Source of the DNA: Polaromonas sp.
Lineage (GTDB): Bacteria > Pseudomonadota > Gammaproteobacteria > Burkholderiales > Burkholderiaceae_C
Direction of reading: 5' to 3'
Assembly (NCBI GenBank): GCA_028291985.1
Contig: JAQGNE010000063.1
Span: 62,001-126,000 of the forward strand
Length of the DNA: 64,000 nt
In this document: one piece after another, positions 40,042 to 48,781 of the stretch
How the letters are laid out: each line of letters begins with the position of its first letter
How positions within the stretch are numbered: position 1 is the stretch's first letter
The notes under the pieces: model-generated
What the model was told of the DNA's origin: nothing
The model's input: the letters and a program-made list of their open reading frames with translations, nothing else
The model's database searches: none
Position numbers and translations under genes: made by a program

Positions 40042-41433
40042 TCAGCCCTTCAGTGTTTGTTCCAGCACATGCAGTTGCTGGTTGAGTTCGGTCATTTGCT
40101 GCCGCTCGGCGGCCATTTTGCGAACGGCATGCAAAACCGTTGTGTGGTCGCGACCACCAAAAAGCTCTCCAATCTCGGGCAGGCTCTTCTGCGTAAGCTC
40201 TTTGGCCAGATACATGGCAATCTGGCGCGGACGTGCAATGCTGGCTGGGCGCTTTTTACTGTACATGTCCGCCACTTTGATCTTGTAGTAGTCGGCAACG
40301 GTTTTCTGGATGTTTTCAACCGAGATCTGGCGGTTTTGAATCGACAGCAGATCTCGGAGTGCCTCACGGGAAAGCTGGATGGAAATTTCCTTCTGGTTGA
40401 AACGCGAGTAGGCAAGGATTTTTCTCAACGCGCCTTCCAGTTCTCGAACGTTAGAGCGGACATTCTTGGCCACGAAGAAAGCAACCTCTTCAGGCATGAC
40501 CGTTCCTTCAGCCTCCGCTTTTCGAATCAGGATCGCCACCCGCATTTCCAGCTCCGGCGGTTCGATGGCAACGGTCAATCCGGAGTCAAACCGTGAAACC
40601 AGGCGCTCATGAATATCGGTCAGCCCCTTGGGATAGGTGTCGCTGGTCATCACGATGTGTGATTTTTTGGTCAGCAGCGCCTCAAACGCGTTGAAAAATT
40701 CTTCTTGTGTGCGGTCTTTGTTCGCAAAAAACTGAACATCGTCGATGAGCAGCAGATCCAGCGAGTGATAGCGTTCCTTGAATTCGTCGAAAGTCTTCCG
40801 CTGATACGACTTGACCACATCAGACACGAACTGCTCGGCATGTATGTAAAGTACTTTTGTCTGCGGGTTGTCAGCAAGCAACTTGTTGCCGATCGCATGC
40901 ATCAGGTGAGTCTTGCCAAGGCCCACGCCACCGTAAATGAAAAGCGGGTTGTAAAGCTGACCCAGGCTGCTGGCCACATGCATGGCCGCCGCACGACCCA
41001 TGCGGTTGGCTGTGCCTTCAATCAGTGTGTCGAACGTCAGGGCGGTGTTCAGCCGGTTTTTGAACGGTGCGCCGGCACTGTCTTCAGCGACGCGTTGCCC
41101 GGCTGGCTCGGGAACGCCTGAGTTTTCAAATCCGCGCGGCAGGGATGTTGATTTCGCAGGAACTTCACGCGGAGCAAGCGCTAACTCAAGGTGTACTTCA
41201 CGGCCCGAAATTTTCTCAAGCAGCGCCGTGATTTTGGCGGCATACTGCGCACGAATCCAGTCCAGCTTGAATCGGTTGCCTACCTGAATGGTGACACGCG
41301 ACAAGTCATCTGCCACATCAGCTACGAGCGGCCGGATCCAGGTGTTGAATTGTTGTTCAGGCAGTTCCTGCGCCAAATGGTCAACGCAGCTTTGCCACAG
41401 GGCGTGACTCAGGCCAAAGGAGCCCTCACTCAT
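40042..41433 (-). CDS. dnaA: Chromosomal replication initiator DnaA
   Basis: 463 aa AAA+ initiator. Domain I ([36 protein letters not shown], 1-85), a flexible domain II (90-125), the AAA+ domain III with Walker [18 protein letters not shown] and Walker [11 protein letters not shown], and the DNA-binding domain IV with the signature [16 protein letters not shown] near the C-terminus. It precedes dnaN on the minus strand with oriC-like sequence between them, and diverges from rpmH. Confidence 0.98.
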   Translation of the reverse strand: MSEGSFGLSHALWQSCVDHLAQELPEQQFNTWIRPLVADVADDLSRVTIQVGNRFKLDWIRAQYAAKITALLEKISGREVHLELALAPREVPAKSTSLPRGFENSGVPEPAGQRVAEDSAGAPFKNRLNTALTFDTLIEGTANRMGRAAAMHVASSLGQLYNPLFIYGGVGLGKTHLMHAIGNKLLADNPQTKVLYIHAEQFVSDVVKSYQRKTFDEFKERYHSLDLLLIDDVQFFANKDRTQEEFFNAFEALLTKKSHIVMTSDTYPKGLTDIHERLVSRFDSGLTVAIEPPELEMRVAILIRKAEAEGTVMPEEVAFFVAKNVRSNVRELEGALRKILAYSRFNQKEISIQLSREALRDLLSIQNRQISVENIQKTVADYYKIKVADMYSKKRPASIARPRQIAMYLAKELTQKSLPEIGELFGGRDHTTVLHAVRKMAAERQQMTELNQQLHVLEQTLKG

Positions 41434-41946
41434 GGTTTACCGGGAAAAACGGGAGCTTGCCCTGGCTGTTAATAAACGCCGTGGGCTTGTGGATAGTCTT
41501 AATTTTAGGCACCCATAATTGTAATCTGGTCACAGAGTTATCCACAACCTTAAAGGCCAGCATCGGCGGCCTTTCTCATAGCGCGGCCTGGCTTAATTGA
41601 GCAGCGCGCGAGCAGAAGTTGCTGGTCTCGGGCTGCAACCGCGCCGCCGGCTAAGGCGGAGCTTGAGAAATCTGTGATAATCATGGGTTTCCCTGATTGC
41701 AAGCGATTGCTCCGCGAATGAAATCCTGTGCTTGCGCTAGCGCCTGCGAGGCGATCTCCTAGGATCACCTCAGGGTCCCGGAGGCGGCCCGTGGTGGAAG
41801 CTGCATGGTCTGCCGATTGCCAGCTTGCAGCTGCGACATCTCGGGTTGATCTCAACATGCGCTCTGGTGGCTGCATGCATCAGATGGGGTGGGGAAATTT
41901 TTCAGGCCGTCAGGTCATATAGCTCGGTTAGCCAGTAGGACACATC
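41434..41946. promoter_or_regulatory. dnaA-rpmH intergenic region with DnaA boxes
   Basis: 513 bases containing divergent promoters for dnaA and rpmH. A perfect DnaA box TTATCCACA lies at 41538-41546 and a one-mismatch reverse box TGTGGATAG at 41488-41496, close to the dnaA start, fitting autoregulation of dnaA. It could also contribute to origin function. No gene is visible. Confidence 0.7.
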
Positions 41947-42081
41947 ATGAAACGCACATATCAACCCTCCAAAGTCAAGCGCGCACGTACGCACGGTTTT
42001 CTCACCCGCATGAAGACCCGTGGCGGCCGCGCCGTCATTGCCGCTCGCCGTGCAAAAGGTCGCAAGCGTCTGGCTGTCTGA
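41947..42081 (+). CDS. rpmH: 50S ribosomal protein bL34
   Basis: 44 aa, [18 protein letters not shown] followed by [26 protein letters not shown]: the complete, highly basic L34 protein of the large ribosomal subunit. First gene of the rpmH-rnpA-yidD-yidC-mnmE series running away from the origin. Confidence 0.99.
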   Translation: MKRTYQPSKVKRARTHGFLTRMKTRGGRAVIAARRAKGRKRLAV

Positions 42082-42190
42082 CGCCTGCACATTCTGCTCA
42101 CGAGTAAACCGCCAGCGATCGTTTGGGCGGCTCCGATGTTCAAGCTCTAGCTTCATCTGTGAAGACTGAACCCTGCGAACCGCAGCGTCA

Positions 42191-42670
42191 ATGCTGGATA
42201 TTCCGCAAGCTTTCGTGCAACGGCTAAAAACCCGGTCTCAGTTTCAAGCTGTATTGGCAGGCACTGTTGTCGCCAAAACCGAGCATTTCGCATTGCACCG
42301 CAGGGCCCTCACTTTTAGGGCCGGCTTGAGCGAAAGCGATGTGGCTTTCGATGATGCCGGTGCGCGTCCAGCAGTCGGTTCGTCGTCCGACCTCCAACTG
42401 TCGTTGCTTTTTCCGGTTCACGATGTCTGGATCGGTGCCATGGTGCCGAAGCGGTGGGCCAGGCGAGCGGTCACCCGCAACGCCATCAAGCGACAGATTT
42501 ATACCTTGAGCACTGGCTTGCAGGAGTATTGCCCGCGTGCAGCTTTTGTTGTCAGGCTTCGCCGGGAGTTTTCTCGCCAACAGTTTGTCAGCGCTGTCTC
42601 GACAGCGCTGAAAGGCGCGGTTCGCGCCGAATTGCATACCTTGTTGAAGACGGGAATACCGCGGCCATGA
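42191..42670 (+). CDS. rnpA: Ribonuclease P protein component
   Basis: 159 aa, longer than the 119-aa E. coli protein because of an N-terminal stretch and an insert (about 45-70). The substrate/RNA-binding motif KRWARRAVTRNAIKRQ (RNR motif) is intact, with FRRELK-like RLRREFSRQQF downstream. It helps the RNase P RNA mature tRNA 5' ends. 109 bases after rpmH. Confidence 0.95.
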   Translation: MLDIPQAFVQRLKTRSQFQAVLAGTVVAKTEHFALHRRALTFRAGLSESDVAFDDAGARPAVGSSSDLQLSLLFPVHDVWIGAMVPKRWARRAVTRNAIKRQIYTLSTGLQEYCPRAAFVVRLRREFSRQQFVSAVSTALKGAVRAELHTLLKTGIPRP

Positions 42671-42731
42671 CGGCGGTGTACGTCAGCGGCATGACGCTTG
42701 AGAGCAAATTGCAGACAGGTGGACATCAATC

Positions 42732-43064
42732 ATGAAAGCTTTTTTGAGCGCCCTCTTTCGTTTGCCGAAAAACCTGCTTATCGCAACCGTCAAGGCTTAC
42801 CGCCTGTTGCTCAGCCCTTCATTGGGTTCTGCCTGCCGGTTCGAGCCGAGTTGCTCCGTCTATTCCCTGCAGGCGCTTGAACAGCGCGGCGCAGTTGTCG
42901 GAACCTGTCTCACCCTGCATCGTCTGGTGCGCTGCCATCCGTGGTGCGACGGAGGCTACGACCCGCTCTCGAAGCGAGAAGCGCCGAACCGGCACAAGGC
43001 AAACATTTTTACCCGCCTGGTCAAGCCAGTGACTTCCATTTCCTCTGAAAAGAACCCGTCATGA
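42732..43064 (+). CDS. yidD: Membrane protein insertion efficiency factor YidD
   Basis: 110 aa. The family core LIATVKAYRLLLSPSLGSACRFEPSCSVY (conserved Cys residues) and RLVRCHPWCDGGYDP is complete; an N-terminal amphipathic helix allows membrane association. It assists YidC-dependent insertion. Its stop overlaps the yidC start by four bases. Confidence 0.97.
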   Translation: MKAFLSALFRLPKNLLIATVKAYRLLLSPSLGSACRFEPSCSVYSLQALEQRGAVVGTCLTLHRLVRCHPWCDGGYDPLSKREAPNRHKANIFTRLVKPVTSISSEKNPS

Positions 43065-44782
43065 ACGACATCCGACGCACCATCCTATGGGTGATTTTTG
43101 GTTTTTCCATGGTCCTGCTATGGGACCAGTGGCAAGTCCATAACGGGCAGAAACCCACATTCTTCCCGAGCGCCACCGGTTCAAATGCTCCGGCGCCCGC
43201 AGCGGTCACCGGATCAACGGCATCGGGCGGTGCTGCGTCGCTGCCCGCTCCGGCTGCAGTGAGTGGCACTGCCGCAGGTGCATCAGCCGTACCCGGCGGA
43301 TCGCCGGCAGCAGCTACGCCCTCGACCCGGGAGCGCCTGGTGGTCGGCACGGATGTGTTGACCCTCGCCTTCGATACCGAGGGCGGCACCATCGTCGGGT
43401 CTGAATTTCTGAAGTTCAAGGACATGGACAGTCAGGACAAAAACTTTGTTCTGCTGGATCAAAGCCCGGCTCGTGTGTATGTGGCGCAATCAGGCCTGAT
43501 TGCTGGAAACGGCGGCGCGGTATTGCCCAACCACAAGACCCCCATGACCGCACTGCCTGGCGACCGCCAGCTGAAAGAAGGTCAGGACCAGTTGCAAATC
43601 CGGTTCGAATCGCCCGAGGTAGGCGGGGTAAAGCTGGTGAAAACCTACACACTGCGGCGCGGCGCCTACGACGTTGCGGTGCGGCACGACATCACCAACA
43701 CCTCGACGGCGCCGGTGTCGCCGCAGCTTTACTTGCAACTGGTTCGCGACGGCAACAAGCCACCCGGCGAGTCGTCGTTTTATTCGACATTCACCGGCCC
43801 CGCGATTTACACCGATGCGCAGAAGTACCAGAAAGTCGAGTTCAAGGACATCGAGAACAACAAGGTAGATGTCGAAAAGCAGGCGTCCAACGGTTATGTG
43901 GCGATGGTTCAGCACTACTTTGCGTCGGCCTGGATCCTGGCGGACGGCATCAAGCGCGATTTGTTTTTGCGCAAGGTCGACAACAATCTTTATGCCGCCG
44001 GCATGATCACGCCGCTCGACAGCATTGCCCCAGGGGCCACGCAGGCCGTCGAGTCCAAATTCTTCGTGGGCCCACAGCAAGAGAAAACACTGGAGTCCCT
44101 GGCGACTGGACTTGAACTGGTCAAGGACTACGGCTGGTTGACGATTCTTGCAAAGCCGCTGTACTGGCTGCTCGATCGTCTGCACAGCTTTATCCAGAAC
44201 TGGGGCTGGTCCATTGTGGCGCTGGTGCTGCTGCTCAAGATTGCCTTCTACTGGCTCAATGCCAAGGCCTATGCCAGCATGGCCAAGATGAAAGCGGTAA
44301 ACCCCAAGATCATGGAGATGCGCGAGCGCCTGAAAGACAAGCCGCAAGAGATGCAGCAGGCCATGATGAAGTTGTACAAGGAAGAGAAAGTAAACCCGAT
44401 GGGCGGCTGCTTTCCGATCATGGTTCAGATTCCGGTGTTCATCGCGCTCTATTGGGTGCTGCTGTCCAGCGTCGAGATGCGGAACGCGCCATGGATACTC
44501 TGGATAAAAGACCTGTCTTCGCCTGACCCCTATTTCATCCTACCGGTCGTCATGGCCTTGACCACGTTGCTTCAGACGGCGCTGAACCCGGCACCGCCAG
44601 ATCCCATGCAGGCCAAGCTGATGTGGTTCATGCCGCTGATTTTCAGTGTGATGTTCTTCTTCTTCCCGGCGGGCTTGGTGCTCTACTGGATCACCAACAA
44701 TATTCTGTCGATTGCTCAGCAATGGGTTATCAACATACGCATGGGTGTACCGCCACAGTTCAATTTACCAAAATTCAAATAA
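43061..44782 (+). CDS. yidC: Membrane protein insertase YidC
   Basis: 573 aa inner-membrane insertase. N-terminal helix (MNDIRRTILWVIFGFSMVLLWDQWQ), a Ser/Ala/Gly linker (45-105), a large periplasmic domain (105-365) and five C-terminal membrane helices (GWGWSIVALVLLLKIAFYW, PIMVQIPVFIALYWVLLSSVEMR, PLIFSVMFFFFPAGLVLYWITNNILSIAQQW) containing the conserved cytoplasmic hairpin. It works with and without SecYEG. Translationally coupled to yidD; an intrinsic terminator follows. Confidence 0.98.
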   Translation: MNDIRRTILWVIFGFSMVLLWDQWQVHNGQKPTFFPSATGSNAPAPAAVTGSTASGGAASLPAPAAVSGTAAGASAVPGGSPAAATPSTRERLVVGTDVLTLAFDTEGGTIVGSEFLKFKDMDSQDKNFVLLDQSPARVYVAQSGLIAGNGGAVLPNHKTPMTALPGDRQLKEGQDQLQIRFESPEVGGVKLVKTYTLRRGAYDVAVRHDITNTSTAPVSPQLYLQLVRDGNKPPGESSFYSTFTGPAIYTDAQKYQKVEFKDIENNKVDVEKQASNGYVAMVQHYFASAWILADGIKRDLFLRKVDNNLYAAGMITPLDSIAPGATQAVESKFFVGPQQEKTLESLATGLELVKDYGWLTILAKPLYWLLDRLHSFIQNWGWSIVALVLLLKIAFYWLNAKAYASMAKMKAVNPKIMEMRERLKDKPQEMQQAMMKLYKEEKVNPMGGCFPIMVQIPVFIALYWVLLSSVEMRNAPWILWIKDLSSPDPYFILPVVMALTTLLQTALNPAPPDPMQAKLMWFMPLIFSVMFFFFPAGLVLYWITNNILSIAQQWVINIRMGVPPQFNLPKFK

Positions 44783-44797
44783 GGCGACAGGCATATC

Positions 44798-44832
44798 AAA
44801 GGCCGCTGGCAGCAATGCCTGCGGCCTTTTTG
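44798..44832 (+). terminator. Intrinsic terminator after yidC
   Basis: AAAGGCCGC-T-GGCA-GCAA-TGCC-T-GCGGCCTTTTT: a 13-pair stem broken by one T-T mismatch, GCAA tetraloop, and a T-run. It ends the rpmH-yidC unit before mnmE, although read-through is common in this region. Confidence 0.93.
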
Positions 44833-44869
44833 CATCTCTTCCTGGGTTGAACGCGCCTTAACATCTGAC

Positions 44870-46318
44870 ATGCTTGCCCGCCATCACGACCCAATTGTTG
44901 CCATCGCCACCGCTCCAGGGCGGGGAGCGGTCGGCATCGTCCGCATTTCGGGCAAAGACCTTGGCTCGCTGGTGCGGGTTCTGTGCGGACGGGCGCTTGT
45001 TCCACGCCATGCCAGCTACCTGCCTTTTCACGCGTCTGATGGCGGGGTGATCGACCAGGGGCTAGCCATTTACTTTCCGGCCCCGCATTCCTACACCGGC
45101 GAAGACGTGCTTGAGATGCAGGTGCATGGCGGACCGGTGGTTTTGCAACTGCTGCTGGCTCGCTGCCTCGAAGTCGCATGTGCAATGGATGCCGCCACTG
45201 GCCAAGCGTGGTTACCTGGGTTGCGGCCCGCCGAGCCTGGGGAATTTACCGAACGTGCGTTCCTCAATGACAAGATGGACCTGGCGCAGGCGGAAGCGGT
45301 TGCCGATCTGATCGATGCGAACACCGAGACAGCCGCCCGCTCCGCGGCCCGTTCGCTGGCGGGCGAATTTTCGGCTGCTATCACCCACCTGCTTGACCTG
45401 CTGGTGCGTCTGCGCATGCTGGTGGAAGCCACGCTGGACTTTCCGGAAGAAGACATTGACTTTCTGCAAAAGGCCGACGCACAGGGTCAGCTGCTGGCCC
45501 TGCAGGAATCGCTTGACCAGGTGATGCAGCGGGCCAGCCAGGGTGCGATTCTTCGAGAAGGCATCAAGGTGGTCATTGCCGGACAACCGAATGCCGGAAA
45601 AAGCTCGTTGCTCAATGCGCTGGCCGGCGCTGAGCTGGCCATCGTGACCCCGGTAGCGGGCACCACCCGCGACAAGGTGTCGCAACTCATTCAAATTGAC
45701 GGCGTGCCGCTGCATGTGGTCGACACTGCCGGCTTGCGCGATGCGCAGGATGAGGTCGAGAAAATAGGCGTGCAACGCGCCTGGGCGGAAATTAACAGTG
45801 CGGATGCGATTCTTTTTCTGCACGACCTTACCCGCTACGAAGACTTGCATACTCCGCAGAATGCTATTGATTACATAGCTGATGACGCAGATATAGCAAG
45901 GACAATAGGCCAAAATCTCTTAAAAAATCAGGGCACCGGCATTCCGGTCATCGACGTCTGGAACAAGATCGACAAGGTCCGGACTACAGCGCTGACCAGC
46001 CCACCGGCTGGCGTAATGATCTCGGCCAAAACCGGTACCGGGCTTGATGAATTGCGTTCCCGACTATTACAGGTGGTGGGCTGGCAGAGCGTTTCCGAAG
46101 GCGTGTTCATGGCGCGCAAACGCCATCTGCATGCACTCACGCACGTCCGCGAACAGTTGGGCAGGGCATCCTCACAACTGGGCGCGAAGGCACCTGCGCT
46201 GGATTTGTTGGCAGAAGACCTGCGGCAAGCCCAGCTCCACCTGGGCGAAATCACCGGACAGTTCACACCGGATGACCTGTTGGGTGAGATTTTTTCGCGG
46301 TTCTGTATCGGCAAGTGA
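44870..46318 (+). CDS. mnmE: tRNA modification GTPase MnmE, with in-frame repeat insertion
   Basis: 482 aa (E. coli 454). With MnmG it makes the 5-carboxymethylaminomethyl group on wobble uridines. N-terminal folate-binding domain ([20 protein letters not shown]), G domain with [14 protein letters not shown] (P-loop), [16 protein letters not shown] and NKID, and the C-terminal catalytic Cys motif FCIGK. Between G-domain motifs an extra AT-rich segment (about residues 331-353, [20 protein letters not shown]) is encoded by a family A dispersed repeat and explains the extra length. Confidence 0.96.
   Translation: MLARHHDPIVAIATAPGRGAVGIVRISGKDLGSLVRVLCGRALVPRHASYLPFHASDGGVIDQGLAIYFPAPHSYTGEDVLEMQVHGGPVVLQLLLARCLEVACAMDAATGQAWLPGLRPAEPGEFTERAFLNDKMDLAQAEAVADLIDANTETAARSAARSLAGEFSAAITHLLDLLVRLRMLVEATLDFPEEDIDFLQKADAQGQLLALQESLDQVMQRASQGAILREGIKVVIAGQPNAGKSSLLNALAGAELAIVTPVAGTTRDKVSQLIQIDGVPLHVVDTAGLRDAQDEVEKIGVQRAWAEINSADAILFLHDLTRYEDLHTPQNAIDYIADDADIARTIGQNLLKNQGTGIPVIDVWNKIDKVRTTALTSPPAGVMISAKTGTGLDELRSRLLQVVGWQSVSEGVFMARKRHLHALTHVREQLGRASSQLGAKAPALDLLAEDLRQAQLHLGEITGQFTPDDLLGEIFSRFCIGK
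45862..45928 (+). repeat. Family A dispersed repeat inserted in frame in mnmE
   Basis: TGCTATTGATTACATAGCTG head, AAGGACAATAGGCC core and AAAATCTCTTAAAA tail reproduce the family A layout within an open, AT-rich stretch of an otherwise GC-rich gene. It is translated in full without a stop. Confidence 0.78.
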
Positions 46319-46425
46319 TTTATGACTCCTGCACGGATACTTATTGAAATTTGGGATCAAAAGTACGTAAAATATTTTTACGGCTGAGCTTATGGGGCAG
46401 GGTTTATCTTCCGGTCATCGTGAAC

Positions 46426-46930
46426 ATGCCACTTGCCGCACTGCCACTTGCCGCGCTGCCGCGGGCCGACCTTCAAGCCCTTTCACAGGCCATAGCGCTG
46501 AGCCACGTGAGCGATGGGCTGCGCTGTCAATGCAACAAGTCGCTTTGGGAGCTGGGTGGCTATCTGCAGTCGCTGGCTCTTCGTAACGGACAGGTGCTGA
46601 TCGAACGGGGCGCGCTTGACCGGACGATCTACTTCGTTGAAAGCGGTACCCTGAGCGTGCACTATGAGGACGAAAAAGGCCCTGTGCGGATGGCGCTCTT
46701 CAACGCAGGCTCGGTCCTTGGTGAAGGCGCATTCTTCTCGCACCGGCCACGTAGCGCGCCACGGTTTATGCGGCAAGTCCTTGCAAGCTGTGGTTTTTAA
46801 CCCCGCTGCGCTTTATCGAGCTGGCAAACCGCCACAGCGCGGTCGCACCTGAATTGACGCTTGCCATGGGTTCGGTCCTGGCCAAGCGGCTTTACAACCG
46901 GCCGCGCCGCGTAGCCGTCACCGAGCGTGA
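46426..46930 (+). pseudogene. Cyclic-nucleotide-binding-domain protein, frameshifted
   Basis: Translation from ATG 46426 gives an N-terminal helix and a cNMP-binding domain (LRNGQVLIERGALDRTIYFV, ESGTLSVHYEDEKGPVRMAL, VLGEGAFFSHRPRSA). At about 46763-46770 (GCGCGCCACG) the frame breaks; the continuation ATVYAASPCKLWFLTPLRFIELANRH...GSVLAKRLYNRPRR is in another frame. No helix-turn-helix is evident. A two-base GC duplication would explain it. The remnant ends in unremarkable DNA to 47261 where I see no gene. Confidence 0.7.
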
Positions 46931-47261
46931 CTCAGGTGCCAAGCGCGCGTCCATCGAAATGACAGCATGTGCCAAGCGAAAGGCTTGGCAGGCAGGACGC
47001 TGCAAATTACGGCAAGCGCTCGATCGAATGGACGCCTGCAAGTGTCCTGTCACGCGCCGTCTCTTCCAAACAACGCGTGAAGTATCTTGTAGCCGCCCCG
47101 CTTATATTTGATTCCAGCGACTGACAACCGGATGACCTGCCGTGGTTTTGGTCTGGGCCGATAGGTAAACTGCACTGAAGAGCTTGATCCGCGATCCTGC
47201 CGGCGGCCCGGTCGGCGCCGGTGTCGTGCAAGCTGCCTCATTCACATTAACGAAGAACTGT

Positions 47262-48002
47262 ATGTCCCTGTTCAACTGGTTTTCCGGCAAACCTGCACCT
47301 GTGCCTTCACATGGCACTGTCGGCGCTGGTGATTACGCGGCACGCCTGGCCACGCCTGCCGCGTCGGCGGCCCGTCCAGCCACACAGCCAGCCGAGCGCA
47401 GCAGCGACGACCGCAAGGTCAGGCGTCACGTCAGGCGTGAACAGCTGTACGCGGCTGTCCGCGACACCATGACACAGTCGGGGGTGCTGTCATCCAGCTA
47501 CAGGTTCAAGGTTCTGTCACTGGACCAGCTGGGCAATCAGTTTTTGGTCATGATGGATGTTGACCAGGCAGTTGATGCCGAGAGCAGCAACCTGACACAG
47601 ATTGAATCCAGAATCGTTCAAGGCGCCAAGGCCCGCTTCGATATCGCGGTGAGTTCGGTGTACTGGCGTGTTACTTCCCAGGGCCTCGCTCCGCGCCCTA
47701 AACCCGCGAGCCCTGGGCCGGATCAGCCTGCCCGGCAGCCCCTACCGACCGAGCCCGTGGCTGTTTCCCGTAAACCCGCGGCATCGCGGTATGAGCCGAT
47801 CCAGCAGGACGAGATTGCAGCTTTCAAACAGGCCTTGGCCGCAGCATCGGAAAGAGGCGATCCTGCACGCGCGCGTTCGACGCCCGCAGCCAAAGGGGCA
47901 GCGCGCTCGTACACCCTGCTCACCGGTTTTGAAGACACGGAAATGCCTGAGTCATACGCCGCACCGGTACTCAGCAACACGCAGTACGGCGATTTGAACT
48001 GA
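47262..48002 (+). CDS. Hypothetical protein with a conserved-looking central domain
   Basis: 246 aa from ATG 47262 (MSLFNWFSGK). The N-terminus (to about 65) and the C-terminus are Ala/Pro-rich and disordered, but residues 65-145 (RRHVRREQLYAAVRDTMTQSG, YRFKVLSLDQLGNQFLVMMD) look like a folded alpha/beta domain. I do not recognise a family. The last block (YTLLTGFEDTEMPESY) looks like a conserved tail motif. Codon use is normal, so it is probably a real gene. Confidence 0.7.
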   Translation: MSLFNWFSGKPAPVPSHGTVGAGDYAARLATPAASAARPATQPAERSSDDRKVRRHVRREQLYAAVRDTMTQSGVLSSSYRFKVLSLDQLGNQFLVMMDVDQAVDAESSNLTQIESRIVQGAKARFDIAVSSVYWRVTSQGLAPRPKPASPGPDQPARQPLPTEPVAVSRKPAASRYEPIQQDEIAAFKQALAAASERGDPARARSTPAAKGAARSYTLLTGFEDTEMPESYAAPVLSNTQYGDLN

Positions 48003-48051
48003 CGCCGCGCGCCTGGTTCGGCATTGCGAGGTTGTGCACGGTCACAACCCT

Positions 48052-48118
48052 TTTTCTAACAAAAAATGGCGCTAGCCCTTATGCATCCAGGGCTATACGC
48101 TATTAATAAAATAGCTTA
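48052..48118 (-). repeat. Family A dispersed repeat
   Basis: On the minus strand: head AAGCTATTTTATTAATAGCG, core TAAGGGCTAGCGCC, tail ATTTTTTGTTAGAAA. It lies between two convergent genes. Confidence 0.88.
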
Positions 48119-48136
48119 TCCTCCAAGACACCAGCG

Positions 48137-48691
48137 TTAACCCGCGAACAGGGAGCGCGCTGACGGTTTGCCCCCGCGGTCCACCACCACCGCTTCACCC
48201 GTCGCCGTGCTGATTCCGGTGAACGCCGTGATATTGACCTGGTGTGTCACCCACACCTCGAACCTGCCTGATGGGATGGCTTGCAGCAACGACATCAGCT
48301 TGCCGCGGTCATCTGTGCGCCGGTCCCGCGAATCAAAGGTGGAACCCAGCGCCTGCAAGACGGTAAAGCGGCCGAAAGCTGCTTCGGCCGTATCCTTGCA
48401 ACGGCACCACGCGCTGGAGCGCACCGCCGAAGGCACCAGTGATCGCGACTGGAACCACTGCCCGATCTTTTGCGCCTGTGCCCGGCCTTCGCTGCTCAGG
48501 TTGCGCTGCGTGCTGCACTGCTCCAGTCGGAAACCCTCCGGGTCCCCGATGCCAGGCTCGGTCTGGGCATGCCGGAGCATGACCACACCTCCCCCAGCCT
48601 TGAGCTGCGCAGCCATATCGGCGCCCGCCTGGGCCTGCGCCAGGGGCCAGCTGCCGGATGCCAGAGCCAGCAGCATGGGACGTCGTTGCAT
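48137..48691 (-). CDS. Exported histidine phosphatase-family protein
   Basis: 184 aa. A signal peptide (MQRRPMLLALASGSWPLAQAQA) directs it to the periplasm. The phosphohistidine motif is LRHAQTEPG (His about 40); a second conserved His is in WVTHQVNI. SEGRAQAQKIGQWF fits the phosphoglycerate-mutase-like fold. The substrate is unknown; small members act on phospho-sugars or lipids. Confidence 0.85.
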   Translation of the reverse strand: MQRRPMLLALASGSWPLAQAQAGADMAAQLKAGGGVVMLRHAQTEPGIGDPEGFRLEQCSTQRNLSSEGRAQAQKIGQWFQSRSLVPSAVRSSAWCRCKDTAEAAFGRFTVLQALGSTFDSRDRRTDDRGKLMSLLQAIPSGRFEVWVTHQVNITAFTGISTATGEAVVVDRGGKPSARSLFAG

Positions 48692-48781
48692 ATAGGTTCC
48701 TTCAAAAGGGCAAGGCCTTTATCATGACCCGTTGAGCGCAATCGGCTCGGCCAGCCCGCGGAGACGGGGCAGCGACCGAGG

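Noticed and set aside
43490..44347. 285-codon frame antisense to yidC
   Set aside because: yidC is unambiguous; the antisense frame has no motif.
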